From contig JBCDKM010000007.1 of assembly GCA_038746605.1 (NCBI GenBank), positions 1 through 64,000 of the forward strand: DNA of 64,000 nt, read 5' to 3'. Position numbers and translations under genes: made by a program. This document shows positions 59,727 through 64,000 of the stretch, in pieces. Positions within the stretch are counted from its first letter, which is position 1; each line of letters begins with the position of its first letter. A model generated the notes under the pieces. It did not search any database and was not told where the DNA came from. It saw nothing but the letters and a program-made list of their open reading frames with translations. Source of the stretch: Rubricoccus sp038746605 (lineage in GTDB: Bacteria; Bacteroidota; Rhodothermia; Rhodothermales; Rubricoccaceae).

Positions 59727-60656
59727 TCAGCCTTCACGCTGGCGGCGGCGCTCGGCGGCGGAGCCGTCGCGGGACTCCTGGGCAGGCTCGTCCAAGAGTC
59801 CCGCGTCGATGCGGTCTTCCGCCTCAAGGGAAGGCGTAGAGAACACGTCCAGCGCGTCGAGGTCGAGGCCGGTGATGCCAGACATCGGATCGCCGAAGGC
59901 GTCTTCGAGGGCTTCCACGGAGGCTTGCGTTTCCTCCACTTCGCTCACGAGCGTGTCGAGTTGGAAGGAGACCTCCTCGGGATTCTGCATCGTGAGCGAC
60001 TGCTCGTAGACGTAGCGCGTCACGTCCTCGATGGTCTCCAGTTGGGCCTCGATGATCGCGAGGTTCTCGTTGGCCTTCTTGAACCGATCGAGGCGCTTCT
60101 CCAGGATGCCGAGGCGGCGCTGCTTGATGGAACGGACACGCGGCGGGTCGGCCTGCATCTCCTGTCGGAGGGCGTCGATGGCGCGGACGATCTCGCGCTC
60201 GCCGGTCCGCTCGGTGAAGCGGATGTAGCGCTCCTTGAGTTGAAGGAGGTTGAGGTAGGAGTCGAGGAGGCCGTCGAGCTTTTTGAGATGGGCGTCGAGG
60301 ATGCCCTGCGAGGAGTAGGGCAGCTTGGAGAAGTTGTCCTTGATGGCCTTCTCCATGTTTCGGAAGCGGACGTACCGCTTCTGATCTTCTTTCGAGAGCG
60401 ACCGGAAGACCTCGCGGTCGTTCTTCACCTGCGCCTTGCGCTCGGCGATCTTGCGCGAGCGGACGAGCCGCTTGTAGCGCTCACTCCGCGGGACGGTACC
60501 GAGGTACATCAGCTCCGCCGCCGCAGCGAAGAGCAGCAGCACGTTGGCCATGACCCCGCCGGTCAGGAGGGCCGCCACGAGAGCGAAGATCAAGAACCCG
60601 AGGTTGAGCGGGCTCATGAAAGCCTCCTTGTAAAAGTTGATCTGGTCGTCTTGCAT
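59727..60656 (-). CDS. Membrane-anchored coiled-coil protein of the PspA operon
   Basis: Predicted 309 residues. One or two N-terminal membrane segments (LGFLIFALVAALLTGGVMANVLLLFAAAAEL), then charged helices (KAQVKNDREVFRSLSKEDQKRYVRFRNMEKAIKDNF, ILEKRLDRFKKANENLAIIEAQLETIED) and a disordered acidic tail. No known family recognised. Third in a same-strand set after pspA and the coiled-coil gene, so it may help the membrane-stress system. Confidence 0.6.
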   Translation of the reverse strand: MQDDQINFYKEAFMSPLNLGFLIFALVAALLTGGVMANVLLLFAAAAELMYLGTVPRSERYKRLVRSRKIAERKAQVKNDREVFRSLSKEDQKRYVRFRNMEKAIKDNFSKLPYSSQGILDAHLKKLDGLLDSYLNLLQLKERYIRFTERTGEREIVRAIDALRQEMQADPPRVRSIKQRRLGILEKRLDRFKKANENLAIIEAQLETIEDVTRYVYEQSLTMQNPEEVSFQLDTLVSEVEETQASVEALEDAFGDPMSGITGLDLDALDVFSTPSLEAEDRIDAGLLDEPAQESRDGSAAERRRQREG

Positions 60657-60691
60657 GAGGGGGGTGATCGCCGCAGGAGGGCTACCGGGGG

Positions 60692-61171
60692 CTAGCCGCG
60701 CCTTCGGCCGATGGACTTGGCGCCGCGATCCGGCTCAGTGCTCTCGGGTGTCTCAGCTTCCGGCGGGGTCCGCCCGATGGTCTTGCCGGAGGCCGCAGCG
60801 GGCGTGTCGGTCCGCCGCGGCGCCGAGGCGGGCGGAGTCGCGGGATCGCCGCCGAGTTCGGCCTTCATCTGCTGGATGAGCGCCTCGGCGTCGGACTGGC
60901 GGGTGGCCTCGGCGTCGCGCTCGGCCTGGGCGGCGCGCTCGGCCTCCTCAGACGCGATCTCAAACCGGGCTTCGGTCATCGCGGCATCGGTGGCGAGCTT
61001 GCCGGTGAACTCGTCGTGGGTGGCGTCCAGCTTGGACGTGCCCATGCCCTTCAGGGCGCCCAGGATGGAGGCCTTCCGCTTGGCGTCGCGGTGCTGGTTC
61101 TTGAGGGCGCGGAGCTTGCGCAGGTGCGCTTTCTCCTCGGCCTTGATCCGCTCGAATTCGCTCTTGTCCAT
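60692..61171 (-). CDS. Coiled-coil protein following pspA
   Basis: Predicted 159 residues, cytoplasmic, helical and highly charged: KSEFERIKAEEKAHLRKLRALKNQHRDAKRKASILGALKGMGTSKLDATHDEFTGKLATDAAMTEARFEI resembles a short PspA-type coiled coil. A disordered Pro/Thr-rich tail contains a degenerate palindrome (60822-60841). Encoded 72 nt after pspA, separated by an inverted repeat. Function unknown. Confidence 0.6.
   Translation of the reverse strand: MDKSEFERIKAEEKAHLRKLRALKNQHRDAKRKASILGALKGMGTSKLDATHDEFTGKLATDAAMTEARFEIASEEAERAAQAERDAEATRQSDAEALIQQMKAELGGDPATPPASAPRRTDTPAAASGKTIGRTPPEAETPESTEPDRGAKSIGRRRG
60822..60841. repeat. GCCTCGG palindrome variant inside the coiled-coil gene
   Basis: CCGCCGCGGCGCCGAGGCGG, the same variant as 36202-36221, inside coding sequence (read on the minus strand as part of PPASAPRRTD). 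Confidence 0.6.
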
Positions 61172-61196
61172 AGGGGGAAGGGGGATATGGTAAGGG

Positions 61197-61238
61197 GGAT
61201 GGGGGAGGAAAAAATCCCTCTTCCCTTATCCCCCATCC
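61197..61238. other. Inverted repeat between pspA and the next gene
   Basis: 10-bp stem GGATGGGGGA/TCCCCCATCC, 22-nt loop, in a purine/pyrimidine-biased stretch with an A6 run. Possible attenuator or processing site; also prone to slippage. Confidence 0.35.
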
Positions 61239-61243
61239 CTCTT

Positions 61244-62005
61244 TTACTCTGTTCGCGTGCGCCGACGTTCGCCGGGGGCGCTGTCGCTGAGTGGATCCTC
61301 CGGGATGCGGAGCTCGGGCTCGGCGGTCCGGGTGGGGGCCTCGCCAAGGCCCATCTCCAGCTTGAACTGCTTGACGAGCTCGTCTGCCTGGATGTCCTGC
61401 GCGTCCTCCTCGATTTGCATCGCCTCGGTGTCGATGGAGTCCAGCGCCATCTCCATGCGGGCCTCTGCCTTGGCGGTCTGCTCGTTGACGCGCGTGATCA
61501 TCTCGTCGTGCGTGGCGTCCACGCCCGCGACCTCGAACTGCTCCAGCGTGTCGGCGATCTTAGCCTGCCACTTGGCGCGCTCGTGTGCACGGAGCGCCTC
61601 CTTGGCTTCCTGCACCTTCCGCTCGCGCTCGCGCATGAACGCCTTCTTGACCTGGAGCGCTTTCTCGTAGGCAGACTCCGCGAACTGGAGCTGCTCGCCG
61701 GTCCGCACGCGAGCCTCCTTGACCTGCTGCAGCTGGACAGCGTAGCGCCGAGCGATGTCATCGCGCCCGGCCTGGATGGCAGACTTGATGCGAGCGGTGA
61801 GCGTTTGCTCTTCCTTCTCGTACTTCCGGTTTTCCTTCTGGAGGAGCATCACGTTGGCTTTCACCGTCGCAATGTTCTCGTTCATCTTCGGGACCTGATC
61901 GTTCAGTTCCCGGAGGTTCTGCTCGAGGATCAGCTTGGGGTCTTCCAGGGCGGAGATGGCGCCGCCGAAGAGAGAGGCGATGAGGCGCGTGAACCGCTTC
62001 CACAT
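61244..62005 (-). CDS. pspA: Phage-shock/membrane-remodelling protein PspA (ESCRT-III family)
   Basis: Predicted 253 residues. FTRLIASLFGGAISALEDPKLILEQNLRELNDQVPKMNENIATVKANVMLLQKE is the N-terminal amphipathic helix and alpha1, then the long coiled coil of PspA/IM30 proteins (TARIKSAIQAGRDDIARRYAVQLQQVKEARVRTGEQLQFAESAYEKAL). It binds and repairs stressed inner membranes. ATG 62005 start; a good -7 box TACCTTTG lies on the minus strand at 62068-62075. First gene of the operon with two accessory coiled-coil genes. Confidence 0.92.
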   Translation of the reverse strand: MWKRFTRLIASLFGGAISALEDPKLILEQNLRELNDQVPKMNENIATVKANVMLLQKENRKYEKEEQTLTARIKSAIQAGRDDIARRYAVQLQQVKEARVRTGEQLQFAESAYEKALQVKKAFMRERERKVQEAKEALRAHERAKWQAKIADTLEQFEVAGVDATHDEMITRVNEQTAKAEARMEMALDSIDTEAMQIEEDAQDIQADELVKQFKLEMGLGEAPTRTAEPELRIPEDPLSDSAPGERRRTRTE

Positions 62006-62067
62006 AATGAGTCTGTCGAGTAGGGACGGGGTGGCCGAGCCCGTACGGGCCGTCGTGCGCGAGGGTT

Positions 62068-62075
62068 CAAAGGTA
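62068..62075 (-). promoter_or_regulatory. Candidate -7 box (TACCTTTG) of the pspA operon
   Basis: Exact TAnnTTTG match on the minus strand, 62 nt before the pspA ATG. No clear -33 element. Confidence 0.4.
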
Positions 62076-62179
62076 GGAAATGGGGAGGGGTGAGTGGGGA
62101 GGAGGCCGTGGGGAGATCATTTTCCGGTGGGATCCCCTTCTCCTCGCTCAGGCGTTCCACCTGAGGAGACGGATAATCC

Positions 62180-63544
62180 CTACTGGTCTTGGCTTGCTGC
62201 GGCCTCCCAGCCAGAGGCGTCCAACCGGTCGGTGACCATCGGCGCGGGAGCGCGCGAGCTCTCGCCAAACGTGAACGCAGCGGCCAGACGGGCAGGGTCG
62301 GCCTGATCTGGATGCGTCGCGTAGATGTGCGCGAGGGGCTCACCGGAGGTAACGGCTTCGCCCGGCTTCTTGAGAAGAACAAAGCCTGCCTTGGGGTCCA
62401 CGTCGTCCTCCTTCTTCGCGCGTCCCGCGCCGAGGGCGACAGCCGCGAGTCCGACCTCGAAGGCGTCGATGTCGGTCACGAATCCGGCGTTGGCAGCGTC
62501 CGGTGCCACGACCGTTGCGACGGGATCGCCGTGGAGACGGTACGGATCGTCCATGACCGAGACGTCGCCACCCTGAGCATCCACCATCTCGCGCATGACG
62601 CCCCAAGCGAAGCCGTCGCGGATGGCCGCCTCGGCGAGCTGGTGGCCGTGGCTGACACTCTCCGCGCCGCGCCCGAGGTGGATCATCTCGCCCGCGAGCG
62701 CGAGCGTGACCTCCATTAGGTCGCCGATCTCGCCGCCCAGGGGCTCCGAGGCGCGGAGGGCACGAATCGCTTCGGCGGTCTCCGGTCCGTTGCCGACGGC
62801 GCGGCCCAGCGGCGCATCCATTCGCGTCAGCAGTGCGACGGTCGGCTTGCCGAACTCCTCGCCGATTCCAACGAGCGCCTCTGCCAGACGACGGGCCTCC
62901 GTCGTGGACTTCATGAAGGCACCTCGTCCGGCCTTCACGTCTAGCACAAGCGCGTCGATTCCCTCAGCGAGCTTTTTGGACATGATGCTCGCCGCGATGA
63001 GTGGAATGCTCTCGACCGTCCCCGTGACATCGCGGAGAGCGTAGAGCTTTTTGTCCGCCGGCGCGATCTCGTCCGTCTGGCCGATCATCACAACGCCGAT
63101 GTCTGCGAGTTGGCGGCGGTAGTCGTCCGTCCCGAGGTCGGTGCGGAAGCCCGGGATGGCCTCTAACTTGTCCAGCGTGCCACCGGTGTGCCCGAGGCCA
63201 CGACCCGAAATCATCGGCACGGGCACGCCGCACGCTCCCACGAGTGGCGCGAGCAGAAGCGAGACTTTATCGCCGACGCCGCCCGTGGAATGCTTGTCCA
63301 CCTTCGTACCCTCCACGTCGCTCAGGTCCAGCACCTCGCCGGAATACAACATCGCGCGGGTGTAGGCGGCACTCTCTGTCTCGTCCATCCCACGGATGAA
63401 GGCAGCCATGAGGAAGGCGGCCATCTGGTAGTCCGGCACGTCGCCCGCGGTGTAGGCGGCGACGAGCGCGGTGATGGCGTCGGGGTCGAGGCGGGCGCCG
63501 TCGCGCTTGGCAGCGAGGAGGCGGACGACGTCGAGATCGGGCAC
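62180..63544 (-). CDS. deoA: Thymidine/pyrimidine-nucleoside phosphorylase
   Basis: Predicted 454 residues. KHSTGGVGDKVSLLLAPLVGACGVPVPMISGRGLGHTGGTLDKLEAIPGF is the family signature, followed by IMSKKLAEGIDALVLDVKAGRGAFM and AGRAKKEDDVDPKAGFVLLKKPGEAV. It reversibly splits thymidine or uridine with phosphate. GTG 63544 is chosen because PDLDVVRLLAAKRDGARL starts the conserved helical domain. DeoA and Pdp cannot be separated from sequence alone. Confidence 0.9.
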   Translation of the reverse strand: MPDLDVVRLLAAKRDGARLDPDAITALVAAYTAGDVPDYQMAAFLMAAFIRGMDETESAAYTRAMLYSGEVLDLSDVEGTKVDKHSTGGVGDKVSLLLAPLVGACGVPVPMISGRGLGHTGGTLDKLEAIPGFRTDLGTDDYRRQLADIGVVMIGQTDEIAPADKKLYALRDVTGTVESIPLIAASIMSKKLAEGIDALVLDVKAGRGAFMKSTTEARRLAEALVGIGEEFGKPTVALLTRMDAPLGRAVGNGPETAEAIRALRASEPLGGEIGDLMEVTLALAGEMIHLGRGAESVSHGHQLAEAAIRDGFAWGVMREMVDAQGGDVSVMDDPYRLHGDPVATVVAPDAANAGFVTDIDAFEVGLAAVALGAGRAKKEDDVDPKAGFVLLKKPGEAVTSGEPLAHIYATHPDQADPARLAAAFTFGESSRAPAPMVTDRLDASGWEAAASQDQ

Positions 63545-63667
63545 GGAAAGGAGGGAGAGGGGCGGGTCAAGATCGCCACACGGCGGGCTCCCGCGGAGTT
63601 CGCCACAGAGGCGTGAGCCGGTTTCCCTCGGCATCCGGCCTACAGGGGAGTGTCTCCCCTTCGCACC

Positions 63668-64000
63668 ATGCCCTGGATCCTTCGTTACCTCGCGCATCCC
63701 CGGACGTACGTCCTCGTGTTTCTCGCTCTGCTCACCGTTGTGCCCGGGTGCACGTGCGCCACGTGCGACGGCTTCCTCTACGGAGGCCCCCCGACACCCG
63801 AATCGGTCGGGCCGGACGGGGATATTGCGGTGGAGTACGCTCGCTACAAGGAGTGCGAGACCCTCGACAACTGGTGGCTCAGTGCCACCTCTCTCTTTCG
63901 TCCGAGCCAGAGAGTGGGTGCGGCCGGAGGAGAAGAGAGCGCGACACTCGGCGCGCCCCGCGTCATCGGCCGGGTGGAGCCACTCACGCCGGACGTCGAC
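63668..64000 (+). CDS. Putative lipoprotein, 3' end beyond the window
   Basis: ATG 63668 encodes a signal-like MPWILRYLAHPRTYVLVFLA segment followed by LLTVVPGCTCATCDG, with a lipobox-like VPGC and a Cys-rich start; 111 codons visible and open at the window edge. Divergent from the phosphorylase gene. No domain recognised. Confidence 0.55.
   Translation, partial: MPWILRYLAHPRTYVLVFLALLTVVPGCTCATCDGFLYGGPPTPESVGPDGDIAVEYARYKECETLDNWWLSATSLFRPSQRVGAAGGEESATLGAPRVIGRVEPLTPDVD

Overview
The window is high-GC DNA with very dense gene packing. Its genes point to an aerobic, probably marine member of the Rhodothermota side of Bacteroidota, such as a Rubricoccaceae-like organism. The signs are TonB-dependent receptors with carboxypeptidase-regulatory-like N-terminal domains, HmuY and DUF4856 lipoproteins, a type IX secretion C-terminal domain, PorV-like barrels, frequent GTG starts, almost no Shine-Dalgarno sites, and a few promoter -7 boxes resembling TAnnTTTG. 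The taxonomy is inference: there is no rRNA, and no tRNA was recognised.

Layout. 1-3.1 kb: end of a lipoprotein gene, an FAD oxidoreductase and a membrane glycosyltransferase. 3.2-17.4 kb: an iron/heme acquisition region with a TonB receptor plus DUF4856 lipoprotein operon, hmuTUV-hmuS, HmuY and a heme-type TonB receptor; candidate iron-box palindromes precede these units. 17.5-26.5 kb: a small HTH regulator, a glycerophosphodiesterase, a glycosyltransferase/lipoprotein/TonB receptor operon, and an SGNH-like plus MBOAT pair for O-acylation. 26.6-31.1 kb: the most interesting locus. It encodes a nucleoside-deoxyribosyltransferase-like domain fused to a STING domain, a frameshifted DUF4062/TPR gene, a membrane protein with two Rossmann (TrkA/RCK-like) domains and a C-terminal ryanodine-receptor (RyR) domain, and a stand-alone RyR protein on the opposite strand. 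No CD-NTase cyclase is present. 31.3-40.8 kb: gyrB, a Uma2-type nuclease-fold protein, glycosyltransferases, two paralogous outer-membrane barrels, an amidohydrolase and a truncated KptA. 40.8-41.6 kb: a stem-loop-rich, mostly noncoding stretch. 41.6-49.7 kb: a membrane wHTH/beta-propeller protein, moaA and moaC, a FloA flotillin and a metallo-beta-lactamase-fold hydrolase. 49.8-52.0 kb: a T9SS cargo gene interrupted by two in-frame stop codons. 52.3-64.0 kb: a class III cyclase, a patatin/beta-barrel protein, housekeeping enzymes, a CNNM transporter, enoyl-CoA hydratase, a PspA operon with two accessory coiled-coil proteins, and thymidine phosphorylase.

A second theme is a palindromic repeat, core GCCTCGGnnCCGAGGC, with 26 copies listed here including degenerate ones. 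Most lie 4-80 nt downstream of a stop codon. A minority have the two arms separated by about 16 nt that carry a conserved TCCGCG-like centre. Two well-preserved copies are read in frame inside glycosyltransferase genes as the peptide RLGAEAE.

How the parts work together. The TonB receptors and lipoproteins bring iron or heme across the outer membrane, HmuTUV crosses the inner membrane, and HmuS handles the heme inside. The STING/RyR locus looks like a nucleotide-signalled stress or anti-phage system in which the DRT-like domain, the STING pocket and the RyR domains are the plausible catalytic and ligand-sensing parts. That is inference from domains and has not been shown.
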